Positions 1 through 7,821 of a DNA stretch of 64,000 bases are shown here, piece after piece; the stretch's first letter is position 1, and each line of letters begins with the position of its first letter. The position numbers were made by a program, and so were the translations under genes. A model generated the notes under the pieces. The model was not told the origin of the DNA. It ran no database searches and saw only the letters and a list, made by a program, of their open reading frames with translations. Source of the DNA: Saccharomycopsis fibuligera x Saccharomycopsis cf. fibuligera (lineage: Eukaryota; Ascomycota; Saccharomycetes; Ascoideales; Saccharomycopsidaceae); NCBI GenBank assembly GCA_001936135.1, contig CP012820.1:1364001-1428000 (forward strand), written 5' to 3'.

Positions 1-686
1 GGAATATGCCTTGTGCTTAGAATCCTTTTCTACCTGCTTGTATCTTTCCATGGCGGATTCCACTAGGCGCCGGTTTCTAAGTAGTGCGTCTTTATCCTTG
101 ATCTCATTTTGAGTCTGCCACACTTTTATCTGTTCTCTCAACCTCTGAAGTTTTTTAATTTCCTTCTTCAAATCCTACGGAAAATAAAACACACACATTA
201 GTATTTGATAAATCAATGGAAATGAAAAAAATGGCATGGTGCCAATGATCATAAAAATAATAGGAAGAAAAAATAGAAGGCAAACTCTCACATACATTCT
301 CTAGCTTATCTCTTTGTGTCTGGTTATTGCTTAGCTCATGTCTTTCATAAGACTCATTGAAGGAATCCATTCCCTCGCTGATCTTTTTGAAGACACGGTC
401 AACTTCTCTGTAAGTGACATTAGTATCAACACTTTTTTCGATAAAAAATATATTCTCTGATTAGAACAAGAACAATCGAGCAAGGGAAAAAATTTTATAT
501 GTTCACATTAAATATGGAGCTCTTCATTTGATTGACCATTTTTTTCCTGCTTATGTACTATTGCAATTATCTCTACTGTCAAAATGCTCGGGGCAACATT
601 GTAGCATAAACCAAGAAACAACCAGCCCCAAGAAGTGACTAAGGACGTCATTTATATACATACTGTTGGAGCTTTCTATGAGCCAT
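1..686 (-). CDS. NOT3: CCR4-NOT complex subunit Not3 (5' part, two introns)
   Basis: Partial gene: only the first 103 codons are inside the window and it continues past base 1. Exons are 664-686, 296-407 and 1-174. Joining them gives a continuous protein starting [16 protein letters not shown], the N-terminal Not3 coiled-coil domain, followed by a basic [15 protein letters not shown] stretch typical of Not3/Not5. Splice signals are visible: donor GTATGT at both introns, branch-like TACTAAT in both, and acceptors CAG and TAG. The first exon is only 23 nt. The family works in the cytoplasmic CCR4-NOT deadenylase complex, controlling mRNA decay and translation-linked turnover. Not3 and Not5 share this domain; the opening residues look closer to Not3, so Not5 is the alternative. 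The exon structure is my reconstruction, but the frame and family match are strong. Confidence 0.88.
175..295 (-). other. Intron 2 of NOT3 (121 nt)
   Basis: The donor is GTATGT after codon 45, a TACTAAT branch site lies near the acceptor, and the acceptor is TAG. Splicing keeps phase 0 and continues the conserved Not3 coiled coil (DLKKEIKKL). Confidence 0.87.
408..663 (-). other. Intron 1 of NOT3 (256 nt)
   Basis: The donor reads GTATGT directly after a 23-nt first exon. On the minus strand TACTAAT lies only a few bases before the CAG acceptor. Removing the segment joins CA to A and restores a Gln codon and the Not3 frame. Confidence 0.85.
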
Positions 687-766
687 GTTGGAAAATCAAC
701 TGTATATAGTCTGAGTTGGTGTTTAAAAATACTCTATTTATAGCTTCTAGCACTTAAAAGGCACCA

Positions 767-2683
767 CTATAGTGGTGGAGTTTTTATCGACCGCACTGCT
801 GCTGCGCTTTCTTTCATCTCAGCGACAATCTCTAACCCAGCACCCGTACACCCCGCAAGGCGCGCAGATCTCTTTTTGGCAACAAATGCCGCTCCAAGAG
901 CGGAAACCGTGTAGACCACCAATACCGCCGCCAACACCGCTGCCGAAATAAGAGCGCACGAGCGGATCGCGGAAAAACATTGGATAAGCGCACTTGTAAC
1001 TGGGGTGGTGATGAAAGAGACAGATATGTTGTTGTTGGTGGTGTTGTTGGTGCTGCTCATAATATCGGGAATGGCAGGCAGCATGGTAATGTTTTGAGTT
1101 ATCAACCTGTGCTGCTGGTTGATCAAGCTTGTTGTGCCAAGGACGCTTTGCTGGATCGAGGCATGTGGGATTAGAAGGATCAGAGAATTGTTATAGTTGG
1201 CTGAAAGGATTTTGACAAATGACTTCTCCCATGACTGTAGCGCTGAAATTGTGCTTTGGGTGTGATTGTCACATAGGTCCCTTGTTAATGCAATACTCTT
1301 TGTTTGGAATTTGGCCGCCTCATTTGCGAAGTTCAGGTCAATGTGCAGAGTGTTTTCCAAAGTAGTTCTGATAGTATTGGTAAGCATTAGCTTGTGAAAA
1401 TCGTCAATAATCAAGGAAGAGAGAAGCAAAATAAGCACAAATAATACCAAATCCGGAATACTGGATTGAGTACCGAGCAAAAAGTATGACACCCAATACA
1501 ATCTCACTTCTGATTCTTCGCTTAAATATGTAGCTTGTCGATACTTAAAGCTGTTGAGAGCTTTTATAACCATTGCAGCAACTGAGTGAGCAAGCTGGTT
1601 GACGGTGTGGTGCACCACGGCTAAGTGGTTTTGAGTCAACTCAAGTTCATACTTCACCATTTTAGACATTTTTTGCTCTGATTGAAAGCACATCCATTCA
1701 TAGGCACATTGAAATGTCATTAAAAGTACAGCTACAACTCCCAAAACGAGTCTCTGCTTGAATACAACCATTTCAAGTTTTTTTTTGAGATCAAGATCCG
1801 GATTAGTTGTGTTTGAGCCCAGTATCTTTGAACTGTGTGGATAGGTAAATTTACTGATTTCGGAGCTAGTTGTAGCCAAGTCCGTGAATAGATTGATGAT
1901 AGACTTATTTGTCCGAGATTCCAACGAGTTAATGTCTTTAAAAATATTCACCATATTCTTTTTCATAGCGTTAAGCTGCTCATATCTTTTGGGGAGATCT
2001 ACAATGTTCACTTGCTTTTCTAGCTGCTTTAGGGTGGTAACTAAATTAGTTTTTTTCTCGCTTAGTAGTTCCGGTATCCATGTATAGTTTATTGTCAAAG
2101 CAGAGAAATCAAGGTCTGTATTAACAGATAGTGATTTGCTTTTGAGCTTTTCAACTACCTTTAGCATCGCTTTATCCTGATACTTTAAAGAAGATAAAAT
2201 TGTGTCGTTTGCCTTATTGAGAGCATTTGTTAGATTCAGTTTAAAAGCATTAAACTCTTTGGTATAGTTTTTGGGACTCTTTTCGTAGCTGGCAAGAGCT
2301 GCAGTGATTGTGGAATTGATATAGCTTATGTAATCCTCGGACAAGGTATGAATGATACTATTTGTCATTAGGCTTGTAAAGTTTGATGCCGTTATGATGC
2401 TATTCTGGCGCTGTGCCACTTCGACGTTGATCTGAGCGATTGTGCTATTGATATCTGCGTTCAGCGAATTTGAAACCATTTGGCTTGAATGATCTCGAAG
2501 AGAATGCTCCGCAATAAGCAAATTTTCCATAATTGTTGTTAACAATTGCAGCAAGATTAAAGGGAACAATAAAATTATTATCTTTCTGTTTACAACAACC
2601 TGGGATAACCTTGCTCTTAGGCAAAGGTATGGTGTTGGATAGTATATATGATTTTCATTCGTAGTCCCAGAATAATAGTACAT
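767..2683 (-). CDS. PRM1: Plasma-membrane fusion protein Prm1
   Basis: Predicted 638-residue multi-pass membrane protein, close to the usual Prm1 length (about 660). Near the N-terminus it has the family-typical segment YLCLRARLSQVVVNRK followed by a hydrophobic helix (residues about 34-52). Further hydrophobic segments lie near 312-332, 408-430 and 590-615, with long extracellular loops rich in N-glycosylation sequons between them. Prm1 stabilises plasma-membrane fusion when mating cells join. In Saccharomyces the gene is induced by pheromone through Ste12. A perfect ATGAAACA pheromone-response element lies 36 bp upstream of the ATG, with a near match further up, which supports the call. The next gene downstream is NOT3, 80 bp away on the same strand. 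Confidence 0.9.
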   Translation of the reverse strand: MYYYSGTTNENHIYYPTPYLCLRARLSQVVVNRKIIILLFPLILLQLLTTIMENLLIAEHSLRDHSSQMVSNSLNADINSTIAQINVEVAQRQNSIITASNFTSLMTNSIIHTLSEDYISYINSTITAALASYEKSPKNYTKEFNAFKLNLTNALNKANDTILSSLKYQDKAMLKVVEKLKSKSLSVNTDLDFSALTINYTWIPELLSEKKTNLVTTLKQLEKQVNIVDLPKRYEQLNAMKKNMVNIFKDINSLESRTNKSIINLFTDLATTSSEISKFTYPHSSKILGSNTTNPDLDLKKKLEMVVFKQRLVLGVVAVLLMTFQCAYEWMCFQSEQKMSKMVKYELELTQNHLAVVHHTVNQLAHSVAAMVIKALNSFKYRQATYLSEESEVRLYWVSYFLLGTQSSIPDLVLFVLILLLSSLIIDDFHKLMLTNTIRTTLENTLHIDLNFANEAAKFQTKSIALTRDLCDNHTQSTISALQSWEKSFVKILSANYNNSLILLIPHASIQQSVLGTTSLINQQHRLITQNITMLPAIPDIMSSTNNTTNNNISVSFITTPVTSALIQCFSAIRSCALISAAVLAAVLVVYTVSALGAAFVAKKRSARLAGCTGAGLEIVAEMKESAAAVRSIKTPPL

Positions 2684-3265
2684 ATTCTCGATTTGGGCTC
2701 TGATTTTTCAAACGAGCGATGAAACATAGTAACAGAAAAATAAAAAACCAAAATCAAAACAAGATTGATAAAACTCAACTTTTATTGATTTGAGCGACAA
2801 AAGTGGTTTATTCATGTTGCACACAGCTTTGCTTCACAGGCGTTTCATGTATTAAGGAAGAGGCAATGTTGAGGAAACGGAGTGCTCCGTATCTACTACG
2901 CGCACAGAATCTTCTGTTTACCTTTTCAAGACTTTTTTCTACTATTTGTTATTTTCTTTGCCGAAACTGTGAACGTCAGATACAACAGCTGCCGCTTTGA
3001 TCTGTCCCATAAGTGTACAGTATATTGCAACAGACTGCAAAAGTTTTAATCAGAACTGGTTACTTTCCATTTATACTCACAAAACTGGCTCTTTTTATAT
3101 ACAAGTTGCTCTTTTGCAAATAACTACAATTAGCGCTAGCGCTTCTAGTCAAAAAAATCACTCCATAATAGAAAAACCATCGTTCTGGCGCTTGTCCGTT
3201 ATAGCAACAGAAACGCTATAAATCATAATTTCCAAAATCTCAGCATATCAGCAATAAAATAAACA
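2684..3265. other. Divergent promoter region of PRM1 and BIM1
   Basis: This 582-bp gap separates the PRM1 and BIM1 starts. It holds the PRM1 pheromone-response elements at 2719-2726 and 2842-2848. Two short plus-strand open frames here (65 and 74 codons) show no recognisable features and look like chance. Confidence 0.6.
2719..2726 (+). promoter_or_regulatory. Pheromone-response element (ATGAAACA)
   Basis: Exact match to the Ste12-type element TGAAACA with the preferred 5' A, 36 bp before the PRM1 ATG. A second, one-mismatch copy (CATGAAACG on the minus strand) is at 2841-2849. The gene identity makes the site plausible; its function is inferred. Confidence 0.6.
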
Positions 3266-4282
3266 ATGTCAGTCAACTTAGGAGAATCTCGTTCTGAGTT
3301 ATTACAGTGGTTGAATCAGACGCTTGATCTAAATTACACCAAAGTTGAACAATGCGGGACTGGTGCCGCTTACTGTCAGATAATAGATTCCATATACGGC
3401 GATGTACAAATGAACAGAGTAAATTTCAGTGCAACATTTGAATACGAATTTCTCAACAATTACAAAGTGCTACAATCAGCTTTCGTGAAGCATGGCATCA
3501 CCAAGGTTGTACTTGTTGAGAAACTTGTCAAATGCAAGCTTCAGGATAATTTGGAATTCTTGCAGTGGTTGAAAAGATTCTGGACAGAAAACAAAGACGA
3601 AAGTGATTATGATCCAAATTCAAGAAGAAAACCATTATCAAGAGGAGCAGCGGGCTCAAGGTCTGGTAGTTCTATGAACAACAGTCGACCTGGTGCAGCA
3701 GCATCAGCAGCTACTAGTAGACCCTTAGCTACTAGAAAATCTGCTGCTGCTGCTGCACCAAGATCAACTACTAGTGTTACAAGACCAAAACCAGCAATGC
3801 ACTCGTCAAATGATGCTAGACCAACTGCTCCAAGTCGGGCATTTGGTAATAGTGCTTCATTAGGAGCTGCAAGACCAAGAACCTTGCCATCAGCACAATC
3901 AGCAAAACTACAGAAAGAATTGGAAGAAACACAGACAGAACTATCGGCACTTAACGAAGAATTAAATGAATATAAGATTGCCGCTGAAGGTTTAGAAACT
4001 GAACGTAATTTTTATTTCAACAAATTGAGAGATATTGAAATATTGAGTCAAGCAGTAACAGATCAATTGTCCGATGAAGCTGAAAAGCAACATCAACAAC
4101 AACTTAACGGTGAAATCTCTACTGACATTTTAAGAAACAATCAAAGCTTAATTGAGTTTGTTGAAAAAATTCAAGATATTTTGTACTCTACCGAAGAAGG
4201 ATTTCAAGTGCCTGACCAGGTGGAGGAAGGTGAAGAAGTCCACGAGCCTATACAAGAGCAATTGAATGATGAGAGTTTCTAA
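3266..4282 (+). CDS. BIM1: EB1-family microtubule plus-end protein Bim1
   Basis: The 338-residue product has the EB1 layout. An N-terminal calponin-homology domain covers about residues 5-115 (GESRSELLQWLNQTL, KVLQSAFVKHGI, LEFLQWLKRFW). A Ser/Ala/Arg/Pro-rich basic linker follows (about 125-215). The EB1 dimerisation coiled coil with the conserved ERNFYFNKLRDIE core is at about 225-290, and the tail is acidic. EB1 proteins track growing microtubule plus ends and recruit spindle-orientation and dynamics factors; in budding yeast Bim1 binds Kar9. The tail ends EEGEEVHEPIQEQLNDESF rather than a canonical EEY/F. The ATG at 3266 gives an intact CH domain. Confidence 0.95.
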   Translation: MSVNLGESRSELLQWLNQTLDLNYTKVEQCGTGAAYCQIIDSIYGDVQMNRVNFSATFEYEFLNNYKVLQSAFVKHGITKVVLVEKLVKCKLQDNLEFLQWLKRFWTENKDESDYDPNSRRKPLSRGAAGSRSGSSMNNSRPGAAASAATSRPLATRKSAAAAAPRSTTSVTRPKPAMHSSNDARPTAPSRAFGNSASLGAARPRTLPSAQSAKLQKELEETQTELSALNEELNEYKIAAEGLETERNFYFNKLRDIEILSQAVTDQLSDEAEKQHQQQLNGEISTDILRNNQSLIEFVEKIQDILYSTEEGFQVPDQVEEGEEVHEPIQEQLNDESF

Positions 4283-4337
4283 TATTCAAGATAACTTACA
4301 TCGGGAAAAACTTAGGTGCAAAGCATTTTGTTTAATA

Positions 4338-4354
4338 TTTTTTTTTTTTTTTTT

Positions 4355-4385
<31 letters not shown>
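4338..4385. repeat. Homopolymer T tract (47 T, one G)
   Basis: 47 of 48 bases are T, interrupted by one G at 4355. It starts about 55 bp after the BIM1 stop codon. Its length will probably vary between isolates. Confidence 0.9.
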
Positions 4386-4389
<4 letters not shown>

Positions 4390-4540
4390 CAGTTTATTTT
4401 TACAATACCACCTGGTTTTATTTTCTCTGTCAGTTTTAGTACTTTTTGTTTTAAGCTTCTCATATTATATTTTTCGAGCTTTCATAATATCTGTTTGATT
4501 TTAATTTTATTTTATTCTACTATAATTTTATTATAATTTT

Positions 4541-4590
4541 ACTATAATTTTTCAATTTTTATTTTACTATATTTTTTCAATTTTTATTTT
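4541..4590. repeat. Two tandem copies of a 25-bp AT-rich unit
   Basis: Units 4541-4565 and 4566-4590 both run from ACTATA to TTATTTT and differ at one position. A partial related unit lies just upstream. Confidence 0.8.
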
Positions 4591-4856
4591 TATTTGTGTA
4601 TGTGTTTTCTTTTTCTTTTTTTTCTCTTGACTCAAAGCCTAATTTATCTTCAAAAAATTTATAGAATATTCATGTTTACAATAATACCTCAAATAATAAT
4701 TAATTATTTCATTGAAGAGTGGTTATAAAAAGTACCTCAACATTGCGTTTTTTCCAAAACGTACTCTGAAGGCCTTTTTGCATAATGATTTGAGGAATTA
4801 TGTACATCAACGCAAGAACAATTTCTCTGGTTCAAAATAATGGCGTTCTGTGCTCA

Positions 4857-5609
4857 TTACTTCTTCTTGCCACGTTTTTTGAAAGATGCTTTTGGCTTCT
4901 CCTTCAAACTGGTTTCTGTATCTTCATCATCATTTAAAAGTTTCTCTATATCTACAGATGGACTTTGTTTCTGTTTCCAATCTTTATGACTACTGGTGTA
5001 TGTCTGTTTTCCTTCCTCTAAATTAGGGTTTAGTTCTGATGAATGAGATTTAGTGACAGGGCTTGCTGAAGGTAGCAACGGAACGCTTTCTTTATCCCCG
5101 TCTCTATCTCTAAGCCTATTTCGGAGTGGAGAAGATGTGCTCTCCACGGTTATCCATTGTCCAATGGATGGTTCCGAAATCAACTCGGTTCCTTCCTTTT
5201 CTTCATTTTGTCTTAACGGGGACCTTATAATACCTTTATCTGTCGAAACAAAGGCCTGTCCTGGTGACCACTGAAGACGTTGATGGTGATTAGATTTTGA
5301 CAGATTAGATCCATTATCAATTTGCCGCTGTATTCTAGATAGTTCTCTTTCAGCATCTTTTAAGTCGTCTTCCTCTTTCTTTTTCTTTAACGTGAGGGCC
5401 CGAATCGATTTTTCAAAATTAAGTCGATGCTTGTTCGTGAATTCATGATTTTTCCTGCTTTGAATGCTATTGTCTACAAACTTGAAAGTAAAGTTAGTTG
5501 TAATTTCATTTCGCCAATTCAGAGTTCCTTAGTAATTTTCCCAAGTTTGATAGATAAATAAATTAAGACTCACAGTTTTGCAGTTTTTGCACCAGTACTT
5601 TGCTGCCAT
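4857..5609 (-). CDS. U1-type zinc-finger protein, WBP4-like
   Basis: Two exons, 5574-5609 and 4857-5480, encode 219 residues. The spliced N-terminus reads MAAKYWCKNCKTFVDNS, then a His-x5-His, giving the Cys-x2-Cys...His-x5-His pattern of U1-C/matrin zinc fingers. A charged helix rich in Lys and Glu follows (about 35-70). The C-terminal half is disordered and ends in a very basic KKRGKKK. WBP4/FBP21 proteins with this N-terminal finger are spliceosome-associated, so a role in pre-mRNA splicing is likely but inferred; no WW domain is visible. The intron splits the finger between the cysteine and histidine pairs. Reading the second exon alone from an internal Met would miss the finger entirely. 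Confidence 0.75.
5481..5573 (-). other. Intron of the U1-type zinc-finger gene (93 nt)
   Basis: The donor is GTGAGT after codon 12. A TACTAAG branch-like site lies inside, and the acceptor is CAAG, followed by TTTGTAGAC. Splicing is phase 0. The nearby alternative acceptor TTTGTAG would break the frame. Confidence 0.8.
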
Positions 5610-6384
5610 AATATAATTATAAAAAGATATATTAAAAAAAAAGCGCTACTTTTTTTTTTCACCTTGCTTTGACTTGCCTTGAATTGTTTTGCCTTATATT
5701 ACTTCCATTTTATTGCAATGGCTGCTGAAAAATGCTGCGTTTTTTCCCCGAAGCCACCAGAGCGATAGATATTCCAATGCAATGGATCATTGGGCTTGGT
5801 TAGCAGAATAGGCTCAATACGGCGCAGTAGCCATAGCTTCAAGCAAAATCCATCCTACCAAAACATTAGTGTACATGTGGATAAGAAAAGTTTGACAATT
5901 TTTATCTTTTTTTTATCCGCTAATAGGGGAAATAGTACAATGCAAAGAGATGACCCTTAAAGAAAGCCAAATTGTCCAAACCAGATTATTGCAACACAAA
6001 TGTTACTTACACTTGAGTTAAACAAAAATATAACTCGTTTTCTACTAATGCATTGTATTCGCCGTGTTATAAATAAAATGATAAAAATGATAATGAATAG
6101 TTAGCATATTGAAACGTCCGAGAGCAACAGCAATCACAAACAAATAAAATTAAATTAAAAAACCAAGAACAATAAAAAACCCAGATAAGCAGGAAACGTG
6201 TATAGTATAATAATGAGGCAATGAATTACTGTGTATATGATTCGTAAATAAACTTGATGCAATTTTTATCCAGAAAAAAACAATGAAAAATGAAAACTAA
6301 AAACACAAAAAAATAATCAAAGAATAACAAGGTCGACAGAATAAGGTAGCGTAACAAATGGCGAATCACGCAACGTAATACAGC
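5610..6384. other. Intergenic region, no gene seen
   Basis: 775 bp between the ATG of the zinc-finger gene and the FRQ1 stop. It must hold the zinc-finger promoter and the FRQ1 terminator. AT-rich A tracts dominate at 6120-6340. A less AT-rich block at 5720-5870 has no open frame or RNA fold I can defend. Confidence 0.5.
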
Positions 6385-6957
6385 TCATACTAGTCCGCCA
6401 TACAAGTCTAAACCACGTAGCACTTGATTATCCTTCTCACAAATGGCTTTAAAATCATCAATATTTAACGTCTCGCTAGTATCTTTATTTAAGTACCCAA
6501 AAATCTTCTTCACTCGAAGCTCTGGAGTAGCTTCATCATTTTCCAACTTCACCATGGGTCCAATCATTTTATAAATCGCTGTCACCACTTTGAGCATCTC
6601 ATCAAAATCAATTTTTTCATCGCGATTCTGATCATATAGTCTAAATGACCATTCTATCTTTTCATTTTTAGAGCCTCGCGATGTAACAGATAGCACAATT
6701 ATGAATTCTTTGAAATCGATAGCCCCAGATTTGTCCTTGTCAAAAGCGCTAAATATGTAATTTGCAAAATCTGTTGGATCACCGAATGGGAAGAACTGTT
6801 TGTAAATTTTGTTAAATTCAGCATTCGTGAGTTGTCCTGTTGGGCAGTCCCTTAAAAATCCTTTATACCATTGTTGGAGCTCTCTTTTATCAAAATATGT
6901 GGATTTTTTCAATGATGAAATTTCATCTTTGGATAACTTGGATGCGGTTTTCCCCAT
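6385..6957 (-). CDS. FRQ1: Frequenin/NCS-1 calcium sensor Frq1
   Basis: The 190-residue length is the family norm. The start MGKTASKLSK is an N-myristoylation signal (Gly2, Ser6). The protein then follows Frq1 closely (STYFDKRELQQWYKGFLRDCPTGQL). Frq1 binds and activates the phosphatidylinositol 4-kinase Pik1 at the Golgi. EF-hand 1 is naturally degenerate. EF-2 is canonical (D73-K-D75-K-S77-G-A79...E84). EF-3 has Glu114 where the loop Gly should be. EF-4 begins with Asn157 and ends with Asp168 instead of Asp and Glu. Calcium binding by the C-terminal lobe may therefore be weakened. The ATG is fixed by the myristoylation motif. Confidence 0.95.
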   Translation of the reverse strand: MGKTASKLSKDEISSLKKSTYFDKRELQQWYKGFLRDCPTGQLTNAEFNKIYKQFFPFGDPTDFANYIFSAFDKDKSGAIDFKEFIIVLSVTSRGSKNEKIEWSFRLYDQNRDEKIDFDEMLKVVTAIYKMIGPMVKLENDEATPELRVKKIFGYLNKDTSETLNIDDFKAICEKDNQVLRGLDLYGGLV

Positions 6958-7821
6958 CGAATTTTGTGTATGTAATTGCTTTTGCAGTTGTAACTGTAAT
7001 TAAATATTTATCTATATATAAATGTGAGGGTGCAGAAAGGCTTTGAGGCTCTTGAAATAGGCTGCTAGAAGTCGATTGAACTGCCTTTTTGAGAAAAGAA
7101 GTTAAAACCAAAAGAAAAGAGTTAAAATAAAGTTGTTCAATGATTAATCAATATCGATTAATTTGTCATGTTATGGACAAGCTATCTCATTCATCCCAAA
7201 TCACAATCACTTCATCTTCCTCAATTTGCCGCCGCCGCTCTTTAGAAGTTGAAAACAAATAAAAAATATCACAATCACGTGATGTCAGTATTTGCTTTGT
7301 AATGTATTTATAATCAACAATTTTAAGCAGAAATGTGCATCCAATACTATGGTGTAGAAGTCATAATATCGATCTTACATGATAACTGGCATTAAATCAT
7401 TTGAATGAGAAGATAGGATAAACATTACGAAGGTCATTTGAAATCAATAATTACAGGATTGCTAGGACCGAACCAACTAACCGTAACTGTATAAACAGTT
7501 GTCTACTACTCAACGTATATGAAACAATACTGCATTTTAATAAAGGACATGTTCAGGTTGTCAGCTTTAAAGACTTAGGTCCCTGTAGGGCCAGGAAGCC
7601 ACGGGTTCGTAGCTCCCAGTACTGAGCCGGCATTACATCCCTATATATACAGTTTTGCATCTTAGATCACCTATCTCCTACCTTGAAATATAATACGTAA
7701 TAAAAACTAGAAGTATATGACAGGAGCTAGAAACGCACTTTACATGCTACACAAAAAATTATACGTAATCATAAAACATCATCTATTATATGGTAGAGAA
7801 GCACAATGAAGCCCATATCCG
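6958..7821. other. FRQ1 promoter and CDC53 3' region
   Basis: 864 bp without a supportable gene. It holds a perfect ATCACGTGAT palindrome at 7274-7283. A short GC-richer block at 7570-7640 contains a T-arm-like GGGTTCG but no complete tRNA. Confidence 0.5.
7274..7283. promoter_or_regulatory. ATCACGTGAT palindrome (Cbf1/CDE I-type E-box)
   Basis: Perfect 10-bp palindrome around CACGTG, 317 bp upstream of the FRQ1 ATG. TCACGTGA is the preferred Cbf1 site in yeasts. Use in vivo is not shown. Confidence 0.45.

Larger units (their letters stand above)
4283..4856. other. Convergent 3' intergenic region with poly-T and AT repeats
   Basis: No gene is visible. The stretch is extremely AT-rich and contains a 48-nt T tract (4338-4385) and a 25-bp imperfect tandem duplication (4541-4590). 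It separates the convergent ends of BIM1 and the zinc-finger gene. Confidence 0.6.

Noticed and set aside
7570-7640. Possible tRNA relic with a GGGTTCG T-arm-like element
   Set aside because: No acceptor, D or anticodon stem could be drawn around it.
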